A stretch of 64,000 nt of DNA, taken from Caloramator sp. E03. Its GTDB lineage: Bacteria; Bacillota; Clostridia; Clostridiales; Caloramatoraceae. Below are positions 8,561 through 17,761 of the stretch, piece after piece (the stretch's first letter is position 1; each line of letters begins with the position of its first letter). Made by a program: the position numbers and the translations under genes. Below the pieces are notes generated by a model. The model worked only from the letters and a program-made list of their open reading frames with translations. It did not search any database and was not told the origin of the DNA. The stretch covers positions 1,116,001-1,180,000 of the forward strand of contig NZ_CP040093.1 of the NCBI RefSeq assembly GCF_006016075.1. The letters run 5' to 3'.

Positions 8561-9751
8561 CTATATTTTATCCAATGCATTCTTTAAATCATAAATTATA
8601 TCAGCCTCATCTTCAAGTCCTACTGATATTCTGATCAAATCTTTAGAGAATCCATAATCTAATAGCTTATCTCCTGGATATCCTCTATGGGTTATCATTG
8701 ATGGTATTTCAATCAAAGTTTCACAATCCCCAAGGCTTACAGATATTTTAATAAGCTTTAAAGAGTTTACAATTTTTTTCGCAACTTCAAGGCCTCCTTG
8801 AACTTCAAAGGATACCATCCCTCCGAATCCATACATCTGATCCTTTGCAATCTTATAACCTTCATTATCCTCAAATCCAGGATAATAAACACTTTTAACC
8901 TTTTTATGATTTTTCAAAAACTTTGCAACTGAAATTGCGTTTTTCTCATGCTGTCTCATCCTAACTCCAAGAGTTTTAAGACCTCTTAATAAAAGCCAAG
9001 CGTTAAATGGGCTTAAAACTCCTCCAAACTCACACATATATTCAAACTTAAGATAGTTTATGTAATCCAAATCCTTTGATATAGCAACTCCACCTACAAC
9101 ATCTCCATGCCCGCATATATACTTTGTAGCACTGTGAACTACAACATCAGCCCCTAAAGTCAAAGGTCGTTGAAAATAAGGGGAAGCAAAAGTATTATCA
9201 ACAACAACTTTTATATTTTTATTTTTTGCAATACTACAAACACCTTTTATATCAATTATTTCAAGATTTGGGTTACATGGAGTTTCAAAATAAATAACCT
9301 TAGTATTATCATCTATTGATTCTTTAAGCAAATCTAAATTCCTAAGGTCTATTATCTTTGATTGAATGCCGTATTTAGGTAAAAGATTCTTTGCAACACT
9401 AAAAGTAGAACCATAAAGAGTTCTATGAAGTATTATATTATCATTAGGCTTTAAAAGAGAAAACAAAACGCTACTTATTGCCGCCATACCTGAAGAAAAA
9501 GCAACAGCACCTGCTCCTTCCTCAAGACATGACATTCTGTTTTCAAAAAGCCTTAATGTAGGATTATTCCCTCTCGTATAAACATAGTCACTGCTTTTAA
9601 AATTCATTACATCATCAGCATGTTCTATGCTTTCAAAGGTAAAAGTTGATGTTTGAAATATTGGAGGGTTTAAAGCATTATCTGGGTTCCTACCATTATA
9701 GCCACCATGAATTGCCTTCGTATCAAAAGCAAAATATTTATCCTTTTCCAT
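8561..9751 (-). CDS. PLP-dependent Cys/Met-metabolism lyase (methionine gamma-lyase/cystathionine gamma-synthase type)
   Basis: 396-aa PLP enzyme of the Cys/Met metabolism family. The Schiff-base lysine is in VVVHSATKYICGHGD. Other landmarks are TRGNNPTLRLFE, SSGMAAISSVL, VVDNTFASPYFQRPL and the C-terminal SLGDCETLIEIPSMITHRGY. It would cleave or exchange the gamma-substituent of methionine, cystathionine or O-acylhomoserine, and the sequence does not separate these. The gene follows the nucleoside phosphorylase by 13 bp. Its place at the end of the MTA salvage cluster suggests it acts on methionine or a methylthio intermediate. Confidence 0.85.
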   Translation of the reverse strand: MEKDKYFAFDTKAIHGGYNGRNPDNALNPPIFQTSTFTFESIEHADDVMNFKSSDYVYTRGNNPTLRLFENRMSCLEEGAGAVAFSSGMAAISSVLFSLLKPNDNIILHRTLYGSTFSVAKNLLPKYGIQSKIIDLRNLDLLKESIDDNTKVIYFETPCNPNLEIIDIKGVCSIAKNKNIKVVVDNTFASPYFQRPLTLGADVVVHSATKYICGHGDVVGGVAISKDLDYINYLKFEYMCEFGGVLSPFNAWLLLRGLKTLGVRMRQHEKNAISVAKFLKNHKKVKSVYYPGFEDNEGYKIAKDQMYGFGGMVSFEVQGGLEVAKKIVNSLKLIKISVSLGDCETLIEIPSMITHRGYPGDKLLDYGFSKDLIRISVGLEDEADIIYDLKNALDKI

Positions 9752-9764
9752 ATTAGTACTCCTT

Positions 9765-10529
9765 TTATAATATTATTCTGCTATTTTTGCATCTGCAGCT
9801 TTCTTGATTTAAATTACCTTTAAAAACATTTATAAAAGCTTTAGTTACTATCTCTTTATTCCTATTCATGGCACCTTCGATATCATGAAGTTCAATGCTT
9901 GATGAAATACCAGTACAAAAATTAGTTATAATTCCAACAGCACTGTAGCACATACCAAGTTCCTTAGCAAGAACAACCTCTGGAACATTGGTCATACCAA
10001 CAACATCAGCTCCTAATCTTTTATACATCCTAATTTCAGATGCAGTTTCAAATCTTGGACCTTCTGTGCAACAGTAAACAGCTTCACCTTTAATATTTAT
10101 GGAAAGATTTTTTGCCTCATCATAAAATCTTGAAATAAGATTTCTACAATAAGGCTCACTCATATCGGTATGAACAACTGAAGAATCTCCACCTTCATAA
10201 AATGTTAGAGGTCTTGATTTTGTAAAATCTATAAAATCTTTTATAACAACAACATCTCCAACAGAGTAATTTTCATTGCAAGAACCAACAGCAGCAGTCG
10301 CATATATATATTTTACCCCAATTTGCTCCAGTGCCTTCATATTAGCTCTGTAATTTATAAGATGTGGTGGAGTTGAATGTCCCTTACCGTGCCTTGCAAG
10401 AAACACTATTTCCTCACCATTAATATTAACTATATCAACATAAGCTTTGCCATATATTGTTTCAATTTCTTTTGAAATGCTATTACCTATACTATATACA
10501 CCTGTACCACCAATTATCGCCTTATCCAT
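9765..10529 (-). CDS. mtnP: 5'-methylthioadenosine/methylthioinosine phosphorylase family
   Basis: 254-aa purine-nucleoside phosphorylase family 2 enzyme. It phosphorolyses a 5'-methylthio-nucleoside to the base and 5-methylthioribose-1-phosphate. Landmarks are the phosphate-binding GGTGVYSI, FLARHGKGHSTPPHLINYRANMK (split by eye), CTEGPRFETASEIRMY and VVGMTNVPEVVLAKELGM. Because an MTA/SAH deaminase is encoded in the same cluster, methylthioinosine may be the true substrate, as in Pseudomonas. AAGGAGG lies upstream of the ATG. It is separated from mtnA by ~820 bp of repeats. Confidence 0.85.
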   Translation of the reverse strand: MDKAIIGGTGVYSIGNSISKEIETIYGKAYVDIVNINGEEIVFLARHGKGHSTPPHLINYRANMKALEQIGVKYIYATAAVGSCNENYSVGDVVVIKDFIDFTKSRPLTFYEGGDSSVVHTDMSEPYCRNLISRFYDEAKNLSINIKGEAVYCCTEGPRFETASEIRMYKRLGADVVGMTNVPEVVLAKELGMCYSAVGIITNFCTGISSSIELHDIEGAMNRNKEIVTKAFINVFKGNLNQESCRCKNSRIIL

Positions 10530-10625
10530 AAATTACCTCCTTATAGTAATGGAATATTAATTTAAATATTTAATATTTTACCTAAAGAATTTTGCCTTTA
10601 TTCCATTAGGACCTTAAGATCTTAA

Positions 10626-10855
10626 GGGACGGTTAGTGTGAAAATGTTCATTTACAAAAAAGGAAAAAAGTACAAGCCGAGGGACGGTTACTTATTTCAT
10701 ACACAATATCTGCAAAATCAGGGGGACATGTATAAAATATTTTATCTATTATTTAATATAATAAGTAACCGTCCCTTCTGTTACCTTTGAAAAACCACAA
10801 ACTTTTTCATTCCGTCGTTGTGGCTATTTTTAGTCATGACCTGTTACTTATTTTA
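10626..10855 (+). repeat. RAYT-associated composite repeat (BIME-like), copy 1
   Basis: Order of parts: GGGACGGTTAGTGTG (10626-10640), GGGACGGTTACTTATT (10681-10696), inverse AATAAGTAACCGTCCC (10760-10775), a CCACAA/TTGTGG hairpin around 10797-10822, then GTCATGACCTGTTACTTATT. The reverse complement of the whole element recurs at 20833-21060 next to the RAYT gene, and a shorter version is at 37105-37290. It lies inside the MTA salvage gene cluster. Confidence 0.85.
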
Positions 10856-10959
10856 TTATATTAATTTACAATTAATAATTAATTATCTTATTACATTAAT
10901 AACAAATATAAAGGCAGCAACATACTATTTTTCAAATAGAACTCAGAAGCCCAGGCATA

Positions 10960-11300
10960 GGGACAGTTACTTATTATTCAAAACAAGTTGCTAACTCCCT
11001 CTTCCCCCAACTTGAATTAATATTTATTTTTTTAAGAATCATTAAATCTCTAATGCAAAAAAGAAATAACTACTCTGAAAACACTTATTTTATTTACAGT
11101 ATAATGTTATATTTAGATATTTTAGAAACTAATTTGAGACAATCGACTGTATATTTTGTTTTCATCCTTAATGGTAACACTTGTGTCATTGATGGCTGTC
11201 CCTCTAAACTTGTCCATAAGCTTGCTAAAAATTCAGCATCTCTCTTTTGCTAATTTGTTATCTAATTATCCATATTTTCCAAGAAGTAAGTAACCGTCCC
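10960..11300 (+). repeat. Element L copy 2
   Basis: Bounded by GGGACAGTTACTTATT (10960-10975) and AAGTAAGTAACCGTCCC (11284-11300), which is followed by TTGGCTTGTCC. The core at 11104-11206 matches copies at 6838-6923 (inverted) and 26400-26496. A 66-codon frame inside it (11053-11253) is a repeat by-product. Confidence 0.75.
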
Positions 11301-11349
11301 TTGGCTTGTCCATGAAGTGATAAAAATTATAGGGCAGATTAGACTGCCT

Positions 11350-12390
11350 CTATAATTTTAGCTTTAATATATTTTCCCTAAAAGGTTTTGTTATTATACC
11401 CTTCTCAGTTATTATTCCTTTTATATTTTCGCCTGGAGTTACATCGAAGGCAGGATTATACACTTCAATCCCTTCTGGGGCAATCCTTACACCTTCAATA
11501 TGTGTAACTTCCCTACTGTCCCTCTCTTCAATTACTATTTCCTTCCCCGATTCTATATTAAAATCTATTGTTGATGTTGGCGCTGCTATATAAAAAGGCA
11601 CATTATAAACCTTTGCAATAACTGAAAGCATAAATGTTCCTATTTTGTTTGCTGTATCACCATTTAATGCAATCCTATCAGCACCAACTATAATAACATC
11701 AACCTTACCGTCCCTTATAAGCGTTGCTGCAGCATTGTCAGGTATAAGCTTTGCAGGTATTTTCTCCTGTACAAGTTCAAAGGCTGTAAGTCTTGCTCCT
11801 TGAAGGCGAGGTCTTGTTTCATCTGCATAAACAAATATATTTTTACCACTATAGTGGGCTTCTCTTATAACTCCAAGAGCAGTTCCATAGGCTGATGTTG
11901 CGAGTGCTCCTGTGTTGCAGTGGGTAAGTATCCTTGCATTTTGTGGTACTATTTCATTTCCATACTTTGCAATTTTTTTATTTATCTCCTCATCTTCTTT
12001 TGCAATTTTATCCGCTTCACACTTTATAATATCACATATTTCATCTATTGATTTTTCACTATTAGAATTTATCAAATCTCTCATTCTGTTTATTGCCCAC
12101 ATAAGATTGACTGCAGTTGGTCTTGATACATAAAGCATATCACATGCTCTTCTAACCTGACTTAAAAATTCTTCTTTTGTAAGATTTTTATATTCTAATG
12201 CTGCAAGATAAACCCCGTATCCAGCACTAACCCCAATTGCCGGGGCACCTCTTACTACCATATCCTTTATTGCAAAGTCAACATCCCTATAGTTTTTACA
12301 TTCAAAAATTTCAAAACTTAAAGGTAGTTTCCTTTGATCTATTAATTTTAAAACTCCATCTTTAAATTCTATAGTTTTAATCTGTGCCAT
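11350..12390 (-). CDS. mtnA: S-methyl-5-thioribose-1-phosphate isomerase
   Basis: 346-aa aldose-ketose isomerase that converts 5-methylthioribose-1-phosphate to 5-methylthioribulose-1-phosphate in methionine salvage. It has the family motifs VVRGAPAIGVSAGYG, ARILTHCNTGALATS (active-site Cys in THCNTG), ADETRPRLQGARLTAFEL and GADRIALNGDTANKIGT (catalytic Asp in GADRI). Length matches the family. It lies 23 bp downstream of the deaminase gene in the same direction. The downstream phosphorylase is reached only through ~820 bp of repeat DNA. Confidence 0.95.
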   Translation of the reverse strand: MAQIKTIEFKDGVLKLIDQRKLPLSFEIFECKNYRDVDFAIKDMVVRGAPAIGVSAGYGVYLAALEYKNLTKEEFLSQVRRACDMLYVSRPTAVNLMWAINRMRDLINSNSEKSIDEICDIIKCEADKIAKEDEEINKKIAKYGNEIVPQNARILTHCNTGALATSAYGTALGVIREAHYSGKNIFVYADETRPRLQGARLTAFELVQEKIPAKLIPDNAAATLIRDGKVDVIIVGADRIALNGDTANKIGTFMLSVIAKVYNVPFYIAAPTSTIDFNIESGKEIVIEERDSREVTHIEGVRIAPEGIEVYNPAFDVTPGENIKGIITEKGIITKPFRENILKLKL

Positions 12391-12413
12391 TTTAACCTCC
12401 TGTACAATATACT

Positions 12414-13700
12414 TTATCCAATAAGCCTATTTATACATTTTTCAACATTATAATAAATTTTTTCAACATCTATTGTCTTTATTTCATAGTTTTCCATTAC
12501 GATATTCCCATTTATAATAACTGTTTCAACATCACTTGCCTGTGCCGTATATACCATAGAAGATACTATATCATGTATTGGATAAAAATGAGGCTTATTT
12601 ATATCAACTATTATAATATCAGCCTTTTTATTCTCTTCAATGGAACCTACTTCACTATCCATGCAAAGTGCTTTTGCACCATTTATTGTTGCCATTTTTA
12701 ATGCCTCAATTGCTGAAACAACAGTTGGATCCCCTGAAACTCCCTTATTCACTATTGCCGATAAATTTATTTCTTCAAACATATTTACATTGTTGTTACT
12801 TGAAGAACCATCAGTACCAAGGGCAACATTAACCCCTTTTTCAATAAGCTTTACAACTGGTGCAAATCCGTTTCCAAGCTTTAAGTTGCTTCCTGGGTTA
12901 TATACAACGCTTACATTTTTCTCTTTTAATATGTCTATATCTTCATCCGATAAATGCACACAATGGGCTGCAGTAACCGGAACATCTAAAATTCCAAGAT
13001 CATATACGTGCTTTATTGGCGATTTACTAAATTTTTCATAGTTTTCTTCAACTTCTCTTTTACTTTCAGAAAGATGAATATGTATTCCAAGGTTCATTTC
13101 CTTAGCAAACTCAGCTACCCTTTTTAAATATTCGGGACTGCATGTATAAGGAGCATGAGGTCCTGCCATTATTGTTATTCTTCCATCGCCCTTACCCTGC
13201 CAATCATTATAAAATCTTCTTGTTATATCAAATCTCGTATTATCATTTGCTCTATCACCTATCATACCCCAAGCAAGCCTTGCTCTAATACCTGATTCTA
13301 AAGCAGCCTTTGCTGTATCGTCCATAAAAAAATACATATCAGAAAAACAGGTAACCCCTGATTTTATAGATTCAATAATACTGAGCATGGTGCCGTAATA
13401 TACATCTTCCCCTGTAAGTTTATCTTCAATTGGCCATATCTTTTGCGTAAGCCATTCATAAAGAGGAAGGTCATCAGCATAATTTCTAAAAAGTGACATT
13501 GCCATGTGGGTGTGACAATTTATAAGCCCAGGCATAACAACTTTTTTAGTTCCATCAATTATCTTATCTGCTTTAAAATTATCTATATCCTTCCCTATAT
13601 ATTTTATCCTATCATTTTCAATCGCTAAATCCGCTTTTTCAAGTACTTCTCCTTTTTGATTCATAGTTATTATATAAGCATTCTTTATTAAAATATTCAC
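12414..13700 (-). CDS. mtaD: 5-methylthioadenosine/S-adenosylhomocysteine deaminase
   Basis: 428-aa amidohydrolase-fold metalloenzyme that deaminates MTA or SAH to the inosine analogue. Metal-binding and catalytic motifs are visible: [15 protein letters not shown] (HxH), [38 protein letters not shown] and [17 protein letters not shown] (metal Asp). The first codon is read as the GTG at 13700, because AAGGGGTG is well spaced for it; an in-frame GTG at 13709 overlaps that site. Together with the phosphorylase and MtnA it gives an MTA to MTI to MTR-1-P to MTRu-1-P route. MtnB/W/X/D-type genes are not in the window. Confidence 0.9.
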   Translation of the reverse strand: MNILIKNAYIITMNQKGEVLEKADLAIENDRIKYIGKDIDNFKADKIIDGTKKVVMPGLINCHTHMAMSLFRNYADDLPLYEWLTQKIWPIEDKLTGEDVYYGTMLSIIESIKSGVTCFSDMYFFMDDTAKAALESGIRARLAWGMIGDRANDNTRFDITRRFYNDWQGKGDGRITIMAGPHAPYTCSPEYLKRVAEFAKEMNLGIHIHLSESKREVEENYEKFSKSPIKHVYDLGILDVPVTAAHCVHLSDEDIDILKEKNVSVVYNPGSNLKLGNGFAPVVKLIEKGVNVALGTDGSSSNNNVNMFEEINLSAIVNKGVSGDPTVVSAIEALKMATINGAKALCMDSEVGSIEENKKADIIIVDINKPHFYPIHDIVSSMVYTAQASDVETVIINGNIVMENYEIKTIDVEKIYYNVEKCINRLIG

Positions 13701-13793
13701 TTTATACACCCCTTAAACTAACTATACTATAAATAATATTATAGTCTTAAACCCTTTGAAATATCAATTATTTCAATTAAATAAGAAAAATAC

Positions 13794-14849
13794 TTATATC
13801 CTATTATAGGTTTTCGAATAATAGTCCTTTTCAAATATTTCATTAGTATCTCCAAAATACTGAGCCCTTTCTCTTTCAAACTCTAATCTTTTAATATCAA
13901 TATCTGCAACTACAAGGCTGTTTCCATAATAGTTCTTAGATATTGAAACAATACCATCCTTTCTTTCAGTTAATGAAATGGGAGCAAAAATACCCGATTT
14001 GCCTGTAAATTTAATACCTAACACTTCTCCATTTAATGAAGATTTAAATCCATAAACAAAGGACTCCTGAACCCTTGACCAAATACCCCTAAGTGCCCTG
14101 TAAGTGTTATATTTTTCATTATTTGCAATAGGCAATATAATGATATTACACCCAAGATTTCTTGCAATTTTAAACGTTTCAAAATATGTTGCATCCATGC
14201 AGATAGGACAGGCAACCCTTCCTATATCAAGGTCAAAAGCTAAAAGTTCGTCACCCTTTTTTAACCCAATTTTTTCTTCGTAATCTGTTAAATGGAGTTT
14301 TTTCTGTCTTCCTAAAATCTCTCCATTTCGTGATATTAGAGTACCACAGTTATAAAGATAATCACCTTCCCTTAAAAGATAGCTTCCTGAATAAATATAT
14401 ACACTATACATTTTTGCATAAAAAGAAAGAATATATTCGATTGCTCTTTGTATAGGCTCTGATGCTGAAAGCAAGATGCTGTAAATAAGCTCATTATCTT
14501 TATTGTTTATAGCAGTATTTTCGTTCTCATTAGAATCCTTTTTATTAAAAGATTTATTTATCTTATCAAAAAACGGAAATATACCTACAAGGTCAAGAAA
14601 ATTATATTCAGGGAAAACTATAATATCACAGCCTTTTTCACTTCCCTCTTTAATAAATCTATGAAGCATATCTGCATACTCTTCAATGGATTTTACTATT
14701 TTAATTTCTCTTTGCACACATCCCGCTCTGATTCCATCAAACTTATTAGCCTTTTCCCTTATATGGCTTTTATTAAGATGCTTATTTATTCTTTTGATAT
14801 TTAGTTTATGATTAAAATAAACCTCAAATATATCCATAATATCACTCAC
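13794..14849 (-). CDS. Nitrilase-superfamily amidase, catalytic triad intact
   Basis: 351-aa carbon-nitrogen hydrolase. The Glu-Lys-Cys triad is visible: E81 in IIVFPEYNF, K184 in GRQKKLHLTDYE and C217 in CPICMDATYFE. An N-terminal extension of ~40 residues and an acidic/Asn-rich insert near residues 103-120 are unusual. The gene overlaps the catalytically dead paralogue by 4 bp (GTG start at 14849); an ATG at 14837 is an alternative start. In the methionine salvage context a MtnU-like omega-amidase role is possible but not shown. It is the second gene of the MTA cluster. Confidence 0.82.
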   Translation of the reverse strand: MSDIMDIFEVYFNHKLNIKRINKHLNKSHIREKANKFDGIRAGCVQREIKIVKSIEEYADMLHRFIKEGSEKGCDIIVFPEYNFLDLVGIFPFFDKINKSFNKKDSNENENTAINNKDNELIYSILLSASEPIQRAIEYILSFYAKMYSVYIYSGSYLLREGDYLYNCGTLISRNGEILGRQKKLHLTDYEEKIGLKKGDELLAFDLDIGRVACPICMDATYFETFKIARNLGCNIIILPIANNEKYNTYRALRGIWSRVQESFVYGFKSSLNGEVLGIKFTGKSGIFAPISLTERKDGIVSISKNYYGNSLVVADIDIKRLEFERERAQYFGDTNEIFEKDYYSKTYNRI

Positions 14850-15637
14850 CTAAAAATATCCTCATACAATTTTGTATTAAGATGGGATAACACATTAAAT
14901 TTTTTTATTGCTTCTTTTCTTTTTTCATTATCAAGTTGTGCCATAATAATGCTGCTATAATTATTTCTTTCAATCTCTAAAATTCCATTTTCCCTTTCTG
15001 TCATTTCAAGAGGGGCATGTATTATTGAAAGGCTGTAAAAATCTTTACCATCGAAATTTCCTTTTAAACCACTTTCAACACCAAAAAATAAATTCTGCTG
15101 TACATTCTGCCATAGAGCTGACATCTGATAGGAGAAAGTTTTTCCATATATTGAAACAGGAGATAAAACTAAATCTGCCCCTGACATTGCGATATATCTT
15201 GAAACCTGAGGATAGAAAGTATCCGTTGAAATCAAAAGGGCAATTTTAAATCCCTTTAAATTAACAAAGCTAATATTCTCTCCTCTTGAAAGACCCAAAT
15301 CCTTTTCCCATTTTGCAAGATAAAGCTGCCTTTGTCGCAGCAGTATCCTTCCATTTTGTATAATACATGAGGAGTGATATGTTTTGTTCTCAGCATTTTC
15401 AAAATAACTTCCAGGACATATCGCTATATTTTTAAAGTTAATTGACATTCTAAGTATTTTCTCAATATAATCCCTATCATTTTCAAACAAACATCCAAAA
15501 AGACCTGGAAAAACTATAACATCAAGCCCTTCCTTATATGATTTTATTAGAATAAGTAGTATTTTATTTAATAATTCATCCTTTGATATGCTAAAATTAA
15601 AACCATCCTTTTTAACTATAACTGCTCCAACCTTCAA
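14846..15637 (-). CDS. Nitrilase-fold pseudoenzyme
   Basis: 263-aa protein that aligns along its length with the next gene's nitrilase but has lost all three catalytic residues. VIVFPGLFG has Gly45 for Glu, LLRQRQLYL has Gln104 for Lys, and ALLISTDTFYP has Ser137 for Cys. The fold-defining hydrophobic motifs remain (AGADLVLSP-like and SALWQNVQQNLFFGVESG), so the fold seems kept. TTG start with AAGGAGGTGAG upstream. The 4-bp overlap with the active paralogue suggests equimolar synthesis and perhaps a hetero-oligomer. It is first in the MTA cluster. Confidence 0.82.
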   Translation of the reverse strand: MKVGAVIVKKDGFNFSISKDELLNKILLILIKSYKEGLDVIVFPGLFGCLFENDRDYIEKILRMSINFKNIAICPGSYFENAENKTYHSSCIIQNGRILLRQRQLYLAKWEKDLGLSRGENISFVNLKGFKIALLISTDTFYPQVSRYIAMSGADLVLSPVSIYGKTFSYQMSALWQNVQQNLFFGVESGLKGNFDGKDFYSLSIIHAPLEMTERENGILEIERNNYSSIIMAQLDNEKRKEAIKKFNVLSHLNTKLYEDIFR

Positions 15638-16565
15638 AAACTCACCTCCTTAATAATCATTTCATATAATGCCATAGTTTAACCCCCTATTTTGCTTTCC
15701 ATTACATTTATAAATCTTTCTTTCAAAATTTCATATCTATTTCCTTTGAAATTTCTAACGCCTAAGTAAAAATCTTATATATAAAATAAGCAAAGATTCT
15801 ATTCTTTTATATCACCCTAAAATTTAATATTAAAACTGGATACATAATAACTTACCTCAAAAGTTTTAAATTACTTATATAACAGACATACTCTTAGGAT
15901 AAAATCCTTGCCTAAATAATTCTTAATCTAAAACAAATCGTTGTTAATACCCTATTCATCTAATCCATTATGTTACTATTATTTTCTATATAAATAATTA
16001 ATTTCCTGCTAAAGGAATTATTAAAATATGGGACGGTTACTTATTATGCCTTAAATTTTTTTAATAAATTTGTTTAAGAAAAAATAGTGTATTAATGAAA
16101 AAGAAAACCTTTTATTCCATGATTTTTATAGATAGTCTTAATAATAAAAATCAAGAATCATAAAATTTGAAGATTAGAAGATTGACTTGCTTTTGTTACA
16201 TAAATACTACATAGGACTTTTTCAAATTTCTAATAACAATAATATAACTGTATTAAAGATAAATCAAAGTTAAAATATTTAAACATAATATTTCATTTAT
16301 TTAAGTTTATTATTTCAAAAGCAATAATACTTAGTTAAAATAGTATCTCTTTATGCTATACTAAATTAGCACAGTAAAATATTTATAATTTATTTGCATT
16401 AAAATTAGTTGATTGTGTTAAGTAAATATGAAAAAATAGCGTAGTTATACATATAATTACACAAAATTACACAGCTTTTTATGTAATCTAAATTAATAAA
16501 GTTTAATAATACTGGATTTATCAAAAAAAGGCATGCCGAAGGCACCTACTTAAAACTTAAAATGT
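15638..16565. other. Long AT-rich intergenic region
   Basis: About 930 bp without a gene. It contains one REP-like unit at 16030-16045 and must hold the promoter of the nitrilase/MTA cluster. I see no SAM riboswitch (no S-box core on either strand) and no convincing promoter. Confidence 0.6.
16030..16045 (-). repeat. REP-like unit (GGGACGGTTACTTATT)
   Basis: Perfect solitary copy, with no inverted partner within 500 bp. Confidence 0.85.
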
Positions 16566-16570
16566 AGGTG
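16524..16570 (-). terminator. Terminator behind the DDE transposase
   Basis: CACCTAC/GTAGGTG stem (16543-16549/16564-16570). On the minus strand a TGCC-TTC-GGCA hairpin and then TGCCTTTTTTTG follow. Confidence 0.6.
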
Positions 16571-16598
16571 TGTTAAGAATATATGGTTTATTTGAGAA

Positions 16599-17639
16599 TT
16601 AAGCAGACAGAAGCCAGTTATTAATATTTTTTTCATCAATTAAAATACCAGCAACTTGTGCAGGAGTTAGATTGTTTAAAGAATAGTGAGGTCTTAAAAA
16701 ATTATAATGGAAAATAAACATTGCTATTAGAGTGTTTGCACTTTCAAATGATTTAAAGCCTCTTTTACGTTTATACCAGTCTTTAAATGTATCATTAAAA
16801 GCTTCTAGCAAGTTGTTGGATATATCATCTTTAAATGATTGAACTTTTATGTGTTTTGAAGAATTAAAAATAGTTTTAGTAGCAAGATTATATGAGCCTA
16901 ATCTATCGGTCACAATAGCTGATGGACATCCAAACTTACTTGCAGATTTAAACAAGGAAAAAGCTTGAGAAGCATCTCTTGAAGGAGATAAATTAAAACC
17001 AAGAACCATTCTGGTTTCTGAATCTATAATTAACCAAAGATAATGTTTTTTACCATTAATAAAAACAACAGTTTCGTCGGCATGCCATTCATCAGATGCA
17101 CTTAAATCAAGATTTTCAGTAAGTCTATTAGCTATACTTAGAAAAATTGGAGCAAATTTTTTGCACCAAGATGCAATAGTTACATGAGAAACTTTGACAT
17201 TGTAGGTTAGTTTAAAAAATTGAGATATTCTTCTTGTTGAAGAACCATTTAGATAATAGAGGTTAAGTGCAGTAAGAATTAAAAATAATGGAAATCTCAT
17301 TCTTTTAAAATCTGTTTTTCCTTTAATTAATTCACAAGATGCAGAGGGTATATTAATAGGTTTTGCAACATAAATAGAATGACCACATTTTTTAGAATTG
17401 CAAGTATAATGGGAATAGTACTCATAATCATGGTGCAAATAAGTACCACTACCACAAACAGGACAACGAGGATACCCTCTCAATACACGATTTTTCTTGC
17501 CCCTATAATCTTCAAGAGTAAACTGACGTCTACAGTCTTTACATTGATATTTTTGATTACCTGCTTTGTCTTTCCCAAAGCGATAAAGATTAGAACTATG
17601 GCATCTTGGATATGAAATTTTATTCAATGATTTGCACAT
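16599..17639 (-). CDS. DDE transposase with N-terminal zinc ribbons
   Basis: 346-aa transposase. The N-terminus has paired zinc-binding Cys motifs (PRCHSSNLYRFG, YQCKDCRRQF, RCPVCGSG). A DDE domain of the IS240/IS6 type follows, with Asp in DEWHADETVV, Asp in AIVTDRLGSYN and Glu in NNLLEAFNDTFKDW, and a C-terminal FHYNFLRPHYSLNNLTPAQ. All three catalytic acids are present and the frame is intact, so the element could still be mobile. A good AAGGAG lies 10 nt before the ATG but is caught in a 15-bp inverted repeat. Confidence 0.88.
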   Translation of the reverse strand: MCKSLNKISYPRCHSSNLYRFGKDKAGNQKYQCKDCRRQFTLEDYRGKKNRVLRGYPRCPVCGSGTYLHHDYEYYSHYTCNSKKCGHSIYVAKPINIPSASCELIKGKTDFKRMRFPLFLILTALNLYYLNGSSTRRISQFFKLTYNVKVSHVTIASWCKKFAPIFLSIANRLTENLDLSASDEWHADETVVFINGKKHYLWLIIDSETRMVLGFNLSPSRDASQAFSLFKSASKFGCPSAIVTDRLGSYNLATKTIFNSSKHIKVQSFKDDISNNLLEAFNDTFKDWYKRKRGFKSFESANTLIAMFIFHYNFLRPHYSLNNLTPAQVAGILIDEKNINNWLLSA

Positions 17640-17710
17640 AATTTCATCTCTCCTTGGGAGGTATTTTGTTTTTCGCTATATATAAGATAACTCAAAGGGG
17701 AGATGAAATT
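17640..17710 (-). promoter_or_regulatory. Inverted repeat sequestering the transposase ribosome binding site
   Basis: AATTTCATCTCTCCTT (17640-17655), which includes the AAGGAG site on the minus strand, pairs with AAGGGGAGATGAAATT (17695-17710) with one mismatch. The 39-nt loop contains a possible -10 (TATATA). Transcripts entering from outside would fold and hide the site, while one starting in the loop would not. Confidence 0.65.
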
Positions 17711-17761
17711 CAAATATCATATAACTTAACAAAACTAATTAGTTAAATAGGAGAATATATT

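Larger units (their letters stand above)
16566..17732 (-). mobile_element. Insertion sequence with IS240/IS6-type DDE transposase
   Basis: About 1.17 kb, inferred from weak terminal inverted repeats: GTGTTAAGAATATATGG (16570-16586) against the reverse complement of 17717-17732 (shared GTTAAG..ATATG). The ends are provisional. The element holds one transposase gene, a terminator at its 3' end and an inverted repeat over the transposase ribosome binding site. Confidence 0.6.

Noticed and set aside
11053-11253. 66-codon + frame with the same LDILET words
   Set aside because: Repeat-derived (element L copy 2), not a gene.
12640-13041. 133-codon frame antisense to the MTA deaminase gene
   Set aside because: Shadow of a strongly conserved coding sequence. 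No start signal.
15638-16030. Possible SAM riboswitch ahead of the MTA cluster
   Set aside because: No S-box, SAM-II or SAM-III core could be found on the minus strand.
16566-17732. True IS6/IS26 element
   Set aside because: The DDE domain is of the IS240/IS6 type, but the GGCACTGTTGCAAA-type ends and the short protein length of IS26 are absent.
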